Shown: piece by piece, positions 17,240 through 26,626 of the stretch
How the letters are laid out: the number at the start of each line of letters is the position of its first letter
How positions within the stretch are numbered: position 1 is the first letter of the stretch
Source: Streptomyces albus subsp. chlorinus
Lineage (GTDB): Bacteria > Actinomycetota > Actinomycetes > Streptomycetales > Streptomycetaceae
Reading direction: 5' to 3'
Assembly: GCF_013302895.1 (NCBI RefSeq)
Contig: NZ_VJOK01000001.1
Span: 5,669,109 to 5,718,039 of the forward strand
Length of the DNA stretch: 48,931 nt
The notes under the pieces: generated by a model
Told to the model about the DNA's origin: nothing
Database searches by the model: none
The model's input: only the letters and a program-made list of their open reading frames with translations
Made by a program: the position numbers and the translations under genes

Positions 17240-18151
17240 TCACTTCTCGGTGATCTGGGGCGGCGTCTTGAACTTGGAGCCGGACTTGCCGAGCGTCGCC
17301 TCGTACGCCTTCTTGTAGTCGCCGTTGTCCTGGTGCGCCTTGATCGCGTCGGCGACGGCCTTCTGGAGGGCGTTGTCACCCTTATTCATGCCGACGCCGT
17401 AGGGCTCGTCGGAGAAGGGCTTGCCGACGACCTTGAGCTTGCCGGGATTCTGCGCGGCGTAGCCCATCAGGATCGCGTCGTCGGTGGTGACCGCGTCCAC
17501 CTGGCCGTCCAGGACCTGGGAGACGCACTCGGAGTACTTGCTCAGCTCGGTGACCTTGGCGCCGTACTTCGGCTGCTTGATGGTCTGCAGCGGCGTCGAG
17601 CCGACGATGGAGCAGACCTTCTTGCCCTTGACGGTGTCCGGACCGGTGACCTCCTTCTCGTCCTTGCGGACGAGCAGCGAGGCGCCGGCGTGGAAGTACG
17701 GGCCCGCGAAGTCGATCTGCTTCTTGCGCTCGGGGTTGATCGTGTAGGTACCGATCATCAGGTCCACGTCACCCTTGGAGACGGCGGTCTCGCGGGCACC
17801 CGAGTCGACGGTCTTCCACTCGATCTGCTTGGCGGAGAAGCCCAGGTCGGCCGCGATCATCTTGGCGATCTCGATGTCGAAGCCGGAGTACTTCTTGGTC
17901 GACTGGTCCTGGAAGCCCAGGTAGGGCTGGTCGGCCTTGGCGCCGATGACGATCTTGCCGCGCTTCTGGGCCTTCTTCAGAACGGGCGAGTCGACCTTGA
18001 CGTCCTTGGCGACCTTGTAGGCGGGCAGCGCCTTCTCGTCCGTCTGGTCCTTCGGCTTGTCGCCGGCGGACCCCTCCTTGCCGCCGCAGGCGGCGGTGGC
18101 GGCGAGCGCCAGGACAGCGGCTGCCGCCGCGGCGGTCTTGTGGAACCTCAT
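17240..18151 (-). CDS. gluB: Glutamate-type ABC transporter substrate-binding lipoprotein GluB
   Basis: Periplasmic-type binding protein family 3, 303 residues. The N-terminus (RFHKTAAAAAAVLALAATAACGG) is a lipoprotein signal with the acceptor Cys near residue 22. The mature part has the family pattern GKIVIGAKADQPYLGFQD, GFDIEIAKMIAADLG, VDLMIGTYTINPERKKQIDFAGPYF and a Cys pair (KVCSIVG, YSECVSQVL). ATG 18151 was chosen over 18160 because AAGGGA lies eight bases before it. It is the second gene of the operon, 60 bases after gluA. Glutamate or a related acidic amino acid is the expected ligand by family and operon. Confidence 0.95.
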   Translation of the reverse strand: MRFHKTAAAAAAVLALAATAACGGKEGSAGDKPKDQTDEKALPAYKVAKDVKVDSPVLKKAQKRGKIVIGAKADQPYLGFQDQSTKKYSGFDIEIAKMIAADLGFSAKQIEWKTVDSGARETAVSKGDVDLMIGTYTINPERKKQIDFAGPYFHAGASLLVRKDEKEVTGPDTVKGKKVCSIVGSTPLQTIKQPKYGAKVTELSKYSECVSQVLDGQVDAVTTDDAILMGYAAQNPGKLKVVGKPFSDEPYGVGMNKGDNALQKAVADAIKAHQDNGDYKKAYEATLGKSGSKFKTPPQITEK

Positions 18152-18211
18152 AGTGAACATCCCTTGCTTGAACAGTCGTTGGCCCAGTGCGCTGCTGTGC
18201 TGCCCGGTGGC

Positions 18212-18997
<786 letters not shown>

Positions 18998-19266
18998 CGG
19001 CGTGTAGCTCCGTCCTCGTCGGTTGCGAGGACCTTAGTGAGCGGCCGACGTGACCGTCATTACATCTGAGCTGAAATTGAGCATAACGATCCGGCGGCAG
19101 CCCGGCACACTGGGTAAAGGGGACGGTACCGGCTGCATAACGGATGCCGACAGCCGGGTGGCAGCCCCTTGACTCACCTGCTCCGATCAGCGTGGATGCA
19201 CTGTCGGAACTTCGCAGGGTCGCGCGGGTGCGGCAAGGGCCGCACGCGGGAACAGGAGGCTGCCGG
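18998..19266. other. Divergent promoter region gluA / response regulator
   Basis: A relatively AT-rich patch at about 19058-19090 (TTACATCTGAGCTGAAATTGAGCATAACG in two halves) sits 60-90 bases from the gluA start and is the likely promoter zone for both directions. No firm -35/-10 pair could be fixed. A GGAACAGGAGG stretch near 19249-19259 is the ribosome-binding site of the response regulator gene. Confidence 0.4.
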
Positions 19267-19998
19267 GTGAGAGTGCTGCTCGTCGAGGACGACGACCGTG
19301 TCGCCGCGGCGCTCTCCGCGGTACTGGCGCGGCACGGCTTCCAGGTCACCCACGTGCGCAGCGGCGCCGAGGCGCTCCAGGAACTCCTGGCAGGCGGCCA
19401 GGAGGGGCCCCGCTTCGCCGTCGTCCTGCTCGATCTGGGCCTGCCCGACCAGGACGGCTTCGAGGTGTGCGGACGCATCCGCCGCGCCGGCTCCACACCC
19501 GTGATCATGGTGACGGCACGCGCGGACGTGCGGTCCCGCATCCACGGCCTCAACCTCGGCGCGGACGACTACGTGGTCAAGCCGTACGACATGGGGGAGC
19601 TGCTGGCCCGCATCCACGCCGTCAGCCGCCGCACGGCCGCCGAGGAGAGCCAGGCCGCCGAGAGCGGTGACGCGCCGGACGGCGGCACGGCGGCCACCCC
19701 GGGCACGATCCGGCTGGGCGCCGTCACCATCGAACTGCCCACCCGCCGGGTGAGTGTGGACGGGACGCTGGTGGCGCTCACCCGCAAGGAGTTCGACCTG
19801 CTCGCGCTGCTCGCGCAGCGGCCAGGCGTCGTCTTCCGCAGAGAGCAGATCATCAGCGAGGTGTGGCGCACCAGTTGGGAGGGCACAGGGCGCACCCTCG
19901 AGGTGCACGTCGCCTCCCTGCGCGCCAAGCTCCGCCGGCCCGCCCTCATAGAGACCGTGCGCGGCGTGGGCTACCGCATGGCCGCCCAGGGCGCCTGA
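19267..19998 (+). CDS. OmpR/PhoB family response regulator
   Basis: Two-component response regulator, 243 residues. Receiver domain: acidic pocket EDDD at 7-10, phosphoacceptor Asp56 in LLDLGLPDQDG, Thr83, and Lys105 in VVKPYD. A ~30-residue linker precedes the winged-helix DNA-binding domain, which ends TLEVHVASLRAKLRRPALIETVRGVGYRM. GTG 19267 was chosen for its ribosome-binding site and because it starts exactly at the receiver (VRVLLVEDD). The kinase gene begins 26 bases later. Targets are unknown; the convergent TAXI protein and divergent glu operon are candidates. Confidence 0.95.
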   Translation: MRVLLVEDDDRVAAALSAVLARHGFQVTHVRSGAEALQELLAGGQEGPRFAVVLLDLGLPDQDGFEVCGRIRRAGSTPVIMVTARADVRSRIHGLNLGADDYVVKPYDMGELLARIHAVSRRTAAEESQAAESGDAPDGGTAATPGTIRLGAVTIELPTRRVSVDGTLVALTRKEFDLLALLAQRPGVVFRREQIISEVWRTSWEGTGRTLEVHVASLRAKLRRPALIETVRGVGYRMAAQGA

Positions 19999-20024
19999 GC
20001 CGACAGGACCGACCGGAACCGACT

Positions 20025-21446
20025 GTGCGCACCCGCCTCCTCCCCCTTCTGATCGTCCTGCTCGCCGGGATCCTGCTCGCGCTGGGCTTCCCGCTGGCCG
20101 TCAGCCAGGCGCAGGCCGAACAGCAGCGCGTGGTCGTCGACCGGATCGACGACACCGCGCGCTTCGCCTCCCTCGCCCAGTTCGTCACCTCCACCAGCCA
20201 GCCCGACGAGCGCCGTGCCACGCTCCAGCACGAGCTGGACCGCTACCACGACCTCTACGGCATCCGCGCGGGTGTCTTCTACCGGGACGGCCGCACCATG
20301 GCCGCCTCGCCCCGCGACTGGCGCGTGCCGGGGGACGACGCGGAGACCGGCCAGGACGCCCGGCCGGACGGTGCCCGCGCGTTCGCCGAGGCGCTGGCCG
20401 GACGGCGCAGCCACGACCCGCCCCAGGTGTGGCCCTGGCAGCGCGACGGCCGGATCGCGGTCGCCTCCCCGGTGATCCGGGACGGTGACGTGGCGGCCGT
20501 GGTGCTCACCGACTCGCCCACCGGACCGATGCGTTCGCGCATCCTGCGCGGCTGGCTGGGCATCGCCGTCGGGGAGGCCGCCGCCATGCTGCTGGCCCTG
20601 GGAGCCGCGCTGCGCCTGACGGGCTGGGTGCTCAAGCCTGTGCGCACCCTGGACCGGGCCACCCACGAGATCGCCACCGGCAAGCTCACCTCCCGGGTCG
20701 TCGCCTCGGTCGGCCCGCCGGAGCTGCGCAGACTGGCGCACTCCTTCAACGAGATGGCGGGCAACGTGGAGAGCGCGCTGGAGCAGCAGCGCGCCTTCGT
20801 CGCGGACGCCTCCCACCAACTGCGCAACCCGCTCTCCGCGCTGCTGCTGCGCATCGAACTGCTCGCCCTGGAGCTGCCGGAGGGCAACGAGGAGATGGCC
20901 TCCGTCCGCGCCGAGGGCAAGCGGCTCGCGCGCGTGCTGGACGACCTGCTGGACCTGGCGACGGCCGAGCACAGCGACGCCTCGCATGTCACGCTGACCG
21001 ACGTGGCCGAGGTCGCCGCGGAACGGGTCGCCGCCTGGCGGCCCAGCGCCGAGCGGAAGGGCGTGGAGCTGACCTTGGCGGGGCAGGCGGCGGCGACCGG
21101 CTGGGCGGACCCGGTGGCGCTCTCCAGCGCGCTGGACGCGGTCGTCGACAACGCCATCAAGTTCACCCCCGGCGGCGGCGCGGTCACCGTCAGCGTGCGC
21201 GCCGAGGGCGACCAGGTGACGGTGGAGACGGCCGACGGCGGTCCGGGACTGACCGACGAGGAGCTGGAGCGGGTGGGCGACCGCTTCTGGCGCAGCAGCC
21301 GCCACCAGAACGTCTCCGGCTCGGGGCTGGGCCTCTCGATCACCCGCGCCCTGCTCGCCGGGAGCGGGGCGGCACTCTTCTTCGCGCACAACGAGCCGCA
21401 GGGGCTGCGGGTGCTGATCACGGTGCCGCGGAACGCCCCGGGGTGA
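20025..21446 (+). CDS. Sensor histidine kinase
   Basis: Membrane histidine kinase of 473 residues, partner of the preceding regulator. Membrane segment at about 4-24, an external sensor region (30-168), second segment ~176-198, HAMP ~200-250, then the H-box FVADASHQLRNPLSALL with His264, N-box DAVVDNAIKFTP (Asn376), G1 TADGGPGL and G2 GSGLGLSI (432-439). The G1 Asp is present as ADGGPG instead of the usual DxGPG. GTG 20025 opens directly into the first membrane helix. The external region of ~140 residues has no recognised ligand fold here. The convergent TAXI gene ends 57 bases downstream. Confidence 0.93.
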   Translation: MRTRLLPLLIVLLAGILLALGFPLAVSQAQAEQQRVVVDRIDDTARFASLAQFVTSTSQPDERRATLQHELDRYHDLYGIRAGVFYRDGRTMAASPRDWRVPGDDAETGQDARPDGARAFAEALAGRRSHDPPQVWPWQRDGRIAVASPVIRDGDVAAVVLTDSPTGPMRSRILRGWLGIAVGEAAAMLLALGAALRLTGWVLKPVRTLDRATHEIATGKLTSRVVASVGPPELRRLAHSFNEMAGNVESALEQQRAFVADASHQLRNPLSALLLRIELLALELPEGNEEMASVRAEGKRLARVLDDLLDLATAEHSDASHVTLTDVAEVAAERVAAWRPSAERKGVELTLAGQAAATGWADPVALSSALDAVVDNAIKFTPGGGAVTVSVRAEGDQVTVETADGGPGLTDEELERVGDRFWRSSRHQNVSGSGLGLSITRALLAGSGAALFFAHNEPQGLRVLITVPRNAPG

Positions 21447-21503
21447 GTGGGGGCGCTCCCCGGGGCGAGCCCGGAACGCTCCCCGCCGCGAAGCGGGCAG
21501 GGG

Positions 21504-22538
21504 TCAGGGCTTGGCGGAGCGGTAGTAGCGGCGCGCGCCCTCGTGGAGGGGCACGGGGTCGGTGTAGATGGCGGTGCGCAGATCCACCTTCTGCGCGGCG
21601 TGCACCTCCAGCCCTATCTGATCCCTGCTGTTGATGACCGAGCGGGTGATGCCCTCGGTGAGCGCCGGGTCGGTGCGGTCGGTGGTCACCAGCAGGTTGG
21701 CGATGGCGACGGTCTTGACCGACCGGCCGCGCTGCACCGTCGGGTAGGCGTCGGGTGCCATCACCGCGGCGCGGTAGTAGCGCGATTCGGGTCCCTGTTC
21801 GTGCAGCCGGGGCAGCAGGTCGCCGAGCTGCACCAGACGGATGTCCGTACGCTCCGCGAGCCGCTCGATGGCACCTGTCGGCAGTCCGCCCGACCAGAAG
21901 AACGCGTCCAGCTTCCCCTGGGCCAGCAGCTTGGGCATCCGGTCGATGCCCTCGTGGACGGGACGGATGTCGTGGCGCATGTCCAGCCCCGCCGCCTTCA
22001 GCAGCCTGCCGGTCACCAGCCAGACCCCGGAGCGCTTCTCACCGACACCGACGCGCATCCCCTTGAGGTCCTTGGCGCTGTCCACGGGGGAGTCCCTGGG
22101 GACGACCAGATGCATGTAGTCGTCGTACAGCCGCGCGCAGGCCCGGATGCGGGAGGCGTCCTTGCCGCCCTCCTCCCGGTAGGCGGCGAGTGCGTCGGAG
22201 GCGGTGATGGTGTAGTCCGCCTTTCCGGAGGCGACCCGTGCCACGTTCTGCACCGAGCCCTGGCTGTGCTGCAGTGTCAGATCGACCCTCGGCAGGTCCC
22301 GGGACAGCCGCTGTTTGAACAGGGTGCCGTAACGCTCGTACACGCCTGTGCGCACCCCTGTTGCGAAGGTGACCTGCCCTCCGGGCGACGGCGTCGGCGA
22401 GGGCATCAGCCACCACAGCAGCAGCACGCACACCGTGAGGACGGCGGCCGACGCCCACACGACGCGACGGCGGCCGGCGGCGAGCCGCCTGGTGCGGAGC
22501 ACCGAGAGAGGCATCGTTCGCGGACGCAGGCTGGCCAT
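21504..22538 (-). CDS. TAXI family TRAP-type solute-binding protein, membrane-anchored
   Basis: Protein of 344 residues with one hydrophobic segment (VVWASAAVLTVCVLLLWWL, about 26-44) followed by a TAXI-type binding domain: VTFATGVRTGVYERYGTLFKQRL, QGSVQNVARVASGKADYTIT, AKDLKGMRVGVGEKRSGVW and LLAQGKLDAFFWSGGLPTGAIERLA are the diagnostic blocks. TAXI proteins normally feed a TRAP membrane protein, but none is encoded nearby. ATG 22538 was chosen; CAGTAT ends eight bases before it, so the message may be leaderless. It converges on the histidine kinase gene, so it may be a ligand-presenting partner for that kinase. That role is inference. Confidence 0.88.
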   Translation of the reverse strand: MASLRPRTMPLSVLRTRRLAAGRRRVVWASAAVLTVCVLLLWWLMPSPTPSPGGQVTFATGVRTGVYERYGTLFKQRLSRDLPRVDLTLQHSQGSVQNVARVASGKADYTITASDALAAYREEGGKDASRIRACARLYDDYMHLVVPRDSPVDSAKDLKGMRVGVGEKRSGVWLVTGRLLKAAGLDMRHDIRPVHEGIDRMPKLLAQGKLDAFFWSGGLPTGAIERLAERTDIRLVQLGDLLPRLHEQGPESRYYRAAVMAPDAYPTVQRGRSVKTVAIANLLVTTDRTDPALTEGITRSVINSRDQIGLEVHAAQKVDLRTAIYTDPVPLHEGARRYYRSAKP

Positions 22539-22655
22539 GGGACGCGATACTGCCAGTCCGCCGGGCGCGAGGGAGTGGTCGGGGTCACGTCCTCGCATCG
22601 AAACGGTGCATGTGTCCTACAGGCGGTTCACGAACTGCAAATTTCACACTGTCGC

Positions 22656-22684
22656 TTGCTGAGTGGAACGGCAGGGGCCATAGT
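22656..22684 (+). promoter_or_regulatory. Promoter of the HATPase gene
   Basis: TTGCTG (22656-22661) and CATAGT (22679-22684) are separated by 17 bases, a good vegetative-type pair. It gives a leader of about 60 bases before GTG 22751. Confidence 0.5.
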
Positions 22685-22750
22685 GACGGGCAGACCACGT
22701 GTCCCGGCTCGCACGCGCGCCGGGACCAGCCCGACGGAAGGCGCCCCCAC

Positions 22751-23302
22751 GTGTACGCCGCCCCCGCTCGCAGGGATCACGCAGCAGCCTCCACGACCGC
22801 GTCCCCCGGCGGCGCCGGTGAACCCGCCGCCCCACCCGGACACACCGGACACACCGGGGATACCGGCTGGCAGCTCCGTATCCCCGCGCGGGAGCGGAAC
22901 ATCGCCCGTGCCCGGGCCGCGTTCTCCCGATGGCTGGCTGAGAGAAACGATCCGCCGGTGCCCGCCGGGACGGCGGACGACGCCGTGCTCCTGCTCTCCG
23001 AACTGACCACCAACGCCGTGGTGCACACCCGCTGTCTGCCCGACGCGGAACTCGTCTGCCGGGCGGCCCTGGCACCCCACGGCGCCTCCACCGCGGCGCT
23101 GCTGCGCATCGAGGTGCACGACCCCTCGGAGGGTGACGAGGCGCCGCACATGAAGGACAGCGAGGCGGCCGACGAGAGCGGACGCGGCCTGTGCATCGTT
23201 GCGGCACTCGCCGCCGACTGGGGCGTGCGGCCCTCTCCGCTCACCGTCGGCAACGCCGTCTGGGCGACCCTGCGCCTCCCCCACCGGCTTCCCGAACAGT
23301 GA
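22751..23302 (+). CDS. ATP-binding protein, RsbW-like anti-sigma/HATPase family
   Basis: Small GHKL-type ATPase of 183 residues resembling the single-domain serine kinases (RsbW/SpoIIAB-like) abundant in Streptomyces. Core: LRIPARERNIARARAAFSRWL, an N-box DDAVLLLSELTTNAVVHTR and a G-box DESGRGLCIVAALAADWGVRP; no transmembrane part. The first ~45 residues are A/P/G-rich. GTG 22751 was chosen because GGAAGG lies nine bases upstream. No sigma factor or antagonist gene is adjacent, so it is an orphan and its target is unknown. Confidence 0.87.
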   Translation: MYAAPARRDHAAASTTASPGGAGEPAAPPGHTGHTGDTGWQLRIPARERNIARARAAFSRWLAERNDPPVPAGTADDAVLLLSELTTNAVVHTRCLPDAELVCRAALAPHGASTAALLRIEVHDPSEGDEAPHMKDSEAADESGRGLCIVAALAADWGVRPSPLTVGNAVWATLRLPHRLPEQ

Positions 23303-23420
23303 CCGGCCGCCCGCCGGTTCGCCTACCGCACAGTGAGCTGCGTCACAGCTGATGCGTGGTTCCCAGGGGTGCACCACGGGCGCGGCGGAGCACACCCGTG
23401 AAAACGCCTACCCTTGTCGC

Positions 23421-24962
23421 ATGAGCAGTAGCGACCGGAGTCAGGCAGTGGACGTCGTCGAGGGCGTCAAGGGGACGTACGAGGTGCGCACTTTCGGGTG
23501 CCAGATGAACGTCCATGACTCCGAGCGGATGGCGGGCCTGCTGGAGGACGCGGGCTACGTCCGCGCGCCGCAGGGGGCCGACGCCGCCGACGTCGTCGTC
23601 TTCAACACCTGTGCCGTCCGCGAGAACGCGGACAACCGCCTCTACGGCAACCTCGGCCAGCTCGCGCCCAAGAAGGCCGCGCGGCCGGGGATGCAGATCG
23701 CGGTCGGCGGCTGCCTGGCGCAGAAGGACCGCGACACCATCGTCAAGAAGGCGCCCTGGGTGGACGTCGTCTTCGGCACCCACAACGTCGGCAAGCTCCC
23801 CGTGCTGCTGGAGCGCGCCCGGCTGCGCAGCGAGGCACAGGTCGAGATCGCCGAGTCCCTGGAGGCGTTCCCCTCCACACTGCCCACCCGTCGCGAGAGC
23901 GCCTACGCGGCCTGGGTGTCCATCTCGGTCGGCTGCAACAACACCTGCACGTTCTGCATCGTGCCGCAGCTGCGCGGCAAGGAGAAGGACCGCCGGCCCG
24001 GCGACATCCTCGCCGAGATCGAGGCCCTGGTCGACGAGGGCGTCACCGAGATCACCCTGCTCGGCCAGAACGTCAACGCCTACGGCTCCGACATCGGCGA
24101 CCGCGAGGCGTTCAGCAAGCTGCTGCGCGCCTGCGGCCGCGTCGAGGGGCTGGAACGCGTCCGCTTCACCTCCCCGCACCCCCGCGACTTCACCGACGAC
24201 GTCATCGCCGCCATGGCCGAGACGCCCAACGTGATGCCGCAGCTGCACATGCCGCTCCAGTCCGGTTCATCCCGTGTGCTGAAGGCGATGCGCCGCTCCT
24301 ACCGTCAGGAGCGCTTCCTCGGCATCATCGAGAAGGTCCGCGCCGCCATCCCCGAAGCGGCGATCTCCACCGACATCATCGTCGGTTTCCCCGGTGAGAC
24401 CGAGGAGGACTTCGCCGAGACGCTGCACGTCGTGCGCGAGGCCCGGTTCGCCCAGGCGTTCACCTTCCAGTACAGCAAGCGGCCCGGAACCCCCGCCGCC
24501 GAGATGGACGGGCAGGTTCCCAAGGAGGTCGTCCAGGAACGCTACGAGCGGCTGGTGGCCCTCCAGGAGGAGATCTCCTGGGAGGAGAACAAGAAGCAGG
24601 TCGGCCGCACGCTGGAACTGATGGTCGCCGAGGGCGAGGGCCGCAAGGACGACGCCACCCGGCGGCTCTCCGGCCGGGCGCCCGACAACCGCCTGGTGCA
24701 CTTCACCCGCCCCCAGGAGCCGGTCCGCCCCGGCGACATGGTGACCGTCGAGATCACCTACGCCGCCCCCCACCACCTGCTCGCCGAGGGCCCCTCCAAG
24801 GCCGTGCGCCGCACCCGCGCGGGAGACGCCTGGGAGCGCCGCACCACCGGCCGGGCCGACGGCGCGACGTCGCAGCAAGGCACGGGCGTGCTGCTCGGCC
24901 TGCCCACGGTCGGTGTCCCCGAGCCGCTGCCCGCGGCGACCGGCGGCTGCGCACTCGACTGA
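23421..24962 (+). CDS. miaB: tRNA-2-methylthio-N6-dimethylallyladenosine synthase MiaB
   Basis: Radical-SAM methylthiotransferase that modifies i6A37 of tRNAs, acting after MiaA (encoded 2.3 kb downstream). In the 513-residue product, the N-terminal UPF0004 domain has Cys27, Cys64 and Cys98 for the auxiliary cluster; the radical-SAM motif CNNTCTFC has Cys172, Cys176 and Cys179. The TRAM domain follows (QVGRTLELMVAEGEGRKD). The last ~45 residues are a variable tail. ATG 23421 was chosen: TACCCT ends six bases upstream, suggesting a leaderless transcript. A GC hairpin at 25021-25050 is the likely end. Confidence 0.97.
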   Translation: MSSSDRSQAVDVVEGVKGTYEVRTFGCQMNVHDSERMAGLLEDAGYVRAPQGADAADVVVFNTCAVRENADNRLYGNLGQLAPKKAARPGMQIAVGGCLAQKDRDTIVKKAPWVDVVFGTHNVGKLPVLLERARLRSEAQVEIAESLEAFPSTLPTRRESAYAAWVSISVGCNNTCTFCIVPQLRGKEKDRRPGDILAEIEALVDEGVTEITLLGQNVNAYGSDIGDREAFSKLLRACGRVEGLERVRFTSPHPRDFTDDVIAAMAETPNVMPQLHMPLQSGSSRVLKAMRRSYRQERFLGIIEKVRAAIPEAAISTDIIVGFPGETEEDFAETLHVVREARFAQAFTFQYSKRPGTPAAEMDGQVPKEVVQERYERLVALQEEISWEENKKQVGRTLELMVAEGEGRKDDATRRLSGRAPDNRLVHFTRPQEPVRPGDMVTVEITYAAPHHLLAEGPSKAVRRTRAGDAWERRTTGRADGATSQQGTGVLLGLPTVGVPEPLPAATGGCALD

Positions 24963-25020
24963 ACCACCGGACGGCCAGGACGGAAACCACGACCCCGCCG
25001 GGCCGCCACAGCGGTGTACC

Positions 25021-25050
25021 GGTCCGGGCGCGCGGCTTCGCGGCCGGACC
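25021..25050 (+). terminator. Probable miaB terminator
   Basis: GGTCCGG and CCGGACC arms enclose a GC-rich 16-base interior with a CTTCG-containing turn, 58 bases after the miaB stop. No T-run. Confidence 0.45.
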
Positions 25051-25201
25051 ACCACCCCGCTTCCGGACGACCCCCCGGACCGGACACGGAAGATGGCCTC
25101 CGGTCCCTTCTGTCACCTGTTCTCGCGGATCTCGCACGCGCGGGTGAGTCACGGCGCGGGCAGGGTGGGAAGTGGTCCGTACGGCACTTAAGCTGCGCGC
25201 C

Positions 25202-25909
25202 ATGCTTGTCGCCGCAGCCGTATGCCCCTGCCCCCCGCTTCTCGTGCCCGAGGTCGCCGGTGGTGCCGCCGCCGAGATGGACGCGGCGCGCGCCGCCTGT
25301 TACGACGCCGTCGGCGTCCTGGCCGCCGCCCGTCCCGACCAGCTGTATGTGATCGGTCCCGCGGAAGTGGCGGGGCGCGGCCCGCACCCGCAGGGCGCGC
25401 GTGGTTCGTTCGCCGGGTTCGGCGTCCCGCTGGAGGTGAGCCTCGGCAAGGGCGAGCCCGCCCGCCGTGAGCTTCCGCCGTCCCTGGCGGTGGGCGCCTG
25501 GCTGCTGGAGCGCACGGACTGGACCTGCTGCCCCGTCGAGGGCCTCGGCATCGGGGAACCGCTCGCCCGGGACCGCTGCGTGGAGACGGGCCGCGAGCTG
25601 GCGACGGGCGCCGACCGGGTCGCACTGCTGGTGATGGGGGACGGCAGCAACTGCCGCACCCTCAAGGCCCCCGGCTACTTCGACGACCGTGCCGCCGCCT
25701 TCGACGCCGCAGCCGCGCGGGCCCTGGGCAGCGCCGACACCACCGCGCTGCTGGCGCTGGACGAGGAACTGGCCTACGACCTCAAGGCCGCCGGCCGCTC
25801 CTCCTGGCAGACCCTCGCGGGCGCAGCGCAGGGCGCGGGTCTGGCCGGACGCCTGCTGTACGACGACGCCCCTTACGGCGTGGGCTACATGGTGGCCAGC
25901 TGGTCGTGA
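25202..25909 (+). CDS. Class III extradiol dioxygenase (LigB-fold)-like protein
   Basis: Protein of 235 residues with LigB/Memo-like layout: it begins MLVAAAVCPCPPLLVPEV, where active relatives have PHPPLLIPEV, and contains LYVIGPAEVAG and ALLVMGDGSNCR. The first metal-binding His is replaced by Cys, and only one His (in GPHPQG) occurs in the protein, so a normal Fe(II) dioxygenase site cannot form. It probably has another role. A gene of this kind commonly sits between miaB and miaA in Streptomyces. A TAAGCT -10-like hexamer ends seven bases before the ATG. A 22-bp-stem terminator follows. Confidence 0.75.
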   Translation: MLVAAAVCPCPPLLVPEVAGGAAAEMDAARAACYDAVGVLAAARPDQLYVIGPAEVAGRGPHPQGARGSFAGFGVPLEVSLGKGEPARRELPPSLAVGAWLLERTDWTCCPVEGLGIGEPLARDRCVETGRELATGADRVALLVMGDGSNCRTLKAPGYFDDRAAAFDAAAARALGSADTTALLALDEELAYDLKAAGRSSWQTLAGAAQGAGLAGRLLYDDAPYGVGYMVASWS

Positions 25910-25943
25910 CGGCGCCGTGCGCACAGGCGACAGCCGTGCGCAG

Positions 25944-25994
25944 ACGGCGACGGGGGCGTGCGCTGCACGACGCAGCGCACGCCCCCGTCGCCGT
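25944..25994. terminator. Strong terminator with 22-bp perfect stem
   Basis: The 22-base arms (left 25944-25965, right 25973-25994) are perfectly complementary around a 7-base CACGACG loop, 34 bases after the LigB-fold gene stop. It probably works for both strands, also stopping transcription arriving from the antitoxin gene. Confidence 0.85.
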
Positions 25995-26224
25995 CCCGCC
26001 GGGTACACCGTCGACAAGACCGGACCACTCGTCCGGGAACGGTGCCCACAAGGCCGCGAGGCGCTCGCTCAGCGGCCGTGAGCCGCCTCGGGGGCCCGGC
26101 CTCCCTGGCTCGACCGGGAGGCCGTCACCAGGCCGCCTGCGCCCTCGGGTCCGACCGTGGGACCCTGCGGCCCGGGGCTGGGCCATCACCCTCGGACCTC
26201 CGGCCCGTCTCCGGGCGACTCGGC

Positions 26225-26256
26225 AAGCGGCCGTCACGGGAAGCGGCCGTCACGGG
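26225..26256. repeat. Two 16-bp tandem copies
   Basis: AAGCGGCCGTCACGGG occurs twice without gap, followed by a 9-base start of a third copy. It lies 28 bases after the antitoxin stop codon. Confidence 0.8.
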
Positions 26257-26283
26257 AAGCGGCGGCAAGCCCCGGCAGGCCGG

Positions 26284-26583
26284 TCAGGAGCCGGTGCCGC
26301 TCCCGCCGCCCGTCGGACCGGAACCGCCGCTGCTCCCGCCGGTGGGACCACCGGCGGGGCCGTCCGTGGGGCCGTGGCCGGAGCCGCCGTGCCCGCCGGG
26401 ACCGCGCCCCTCGCCGGCCAGCCGCTGGGCCGCCTCCTTGGCCTTACGGGTACCGGCGTCGATCTGGCTGCTGTATTTGCCCTTGGTCTTGGAGTCGGCG
26501 ACCTTGGCGGCCTTGTCCAGCCCCTGCTGGACCTTGTCGCCGTGCTGGCCGAGCATGCCCTTGACCTTGTCCATGAAGCCCAT
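26284..26583 (-). CDS. MT0933/Rv0909-like antitoxin family protein
   Basis: Protein of 99 residues. The first ~58 (MGFMDKVKGMLGQHGDKVQQ, AAKVADSKTKGKYSSQIDAG) match the MT0933/Rv0909 antitoxin family, small lysine-rich helical proteins. The rest is a G/P/S tail of low complexity. In Mycobacterium the family is paired with an SRPBCC-type toxin (Rv0910); no such gene is adjacent here. ATG 26583 follows an AGGAAGGTGACC ribosome-binding stretch. The preceding gene on the same strand, 43 bases upstream, encodes an unknown acidic protein. In Streptomyces these proteins often occur alone, so a toxin-antitoxin role is unproven. Confidence 0.75.
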   Translation of the reverse strand: MGFMDKVKGMLGQHGDKVQQGLDKAAKVADSKTKGKYSSQIDAGTRKAKEAAQRLAGEGRGPGGHGGSGHGPTDGPAGGPTGGSSGGSGPTGGGSGTGS

Positions 26584-26626
26584 CGCGGTCACCTTCCTGC
26601 TGTGCCGTGCGACGCGGGCCGCACGG

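Larger units (their letters stand above)
25910..26283. other. Non-coding stretch between LigB-fold gene and antitoxin gene
   Basis: Holds the large terminator at 25944-25994 and, at 26225-26256, two exact 16-base tandem copies (AAGCGGCCGTCACGGG) plus a third partial one. Between them (26000-26220) nothing with coding character or a clear structure was seen. The neighbouring genes converge here. Confidence 0.6.
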
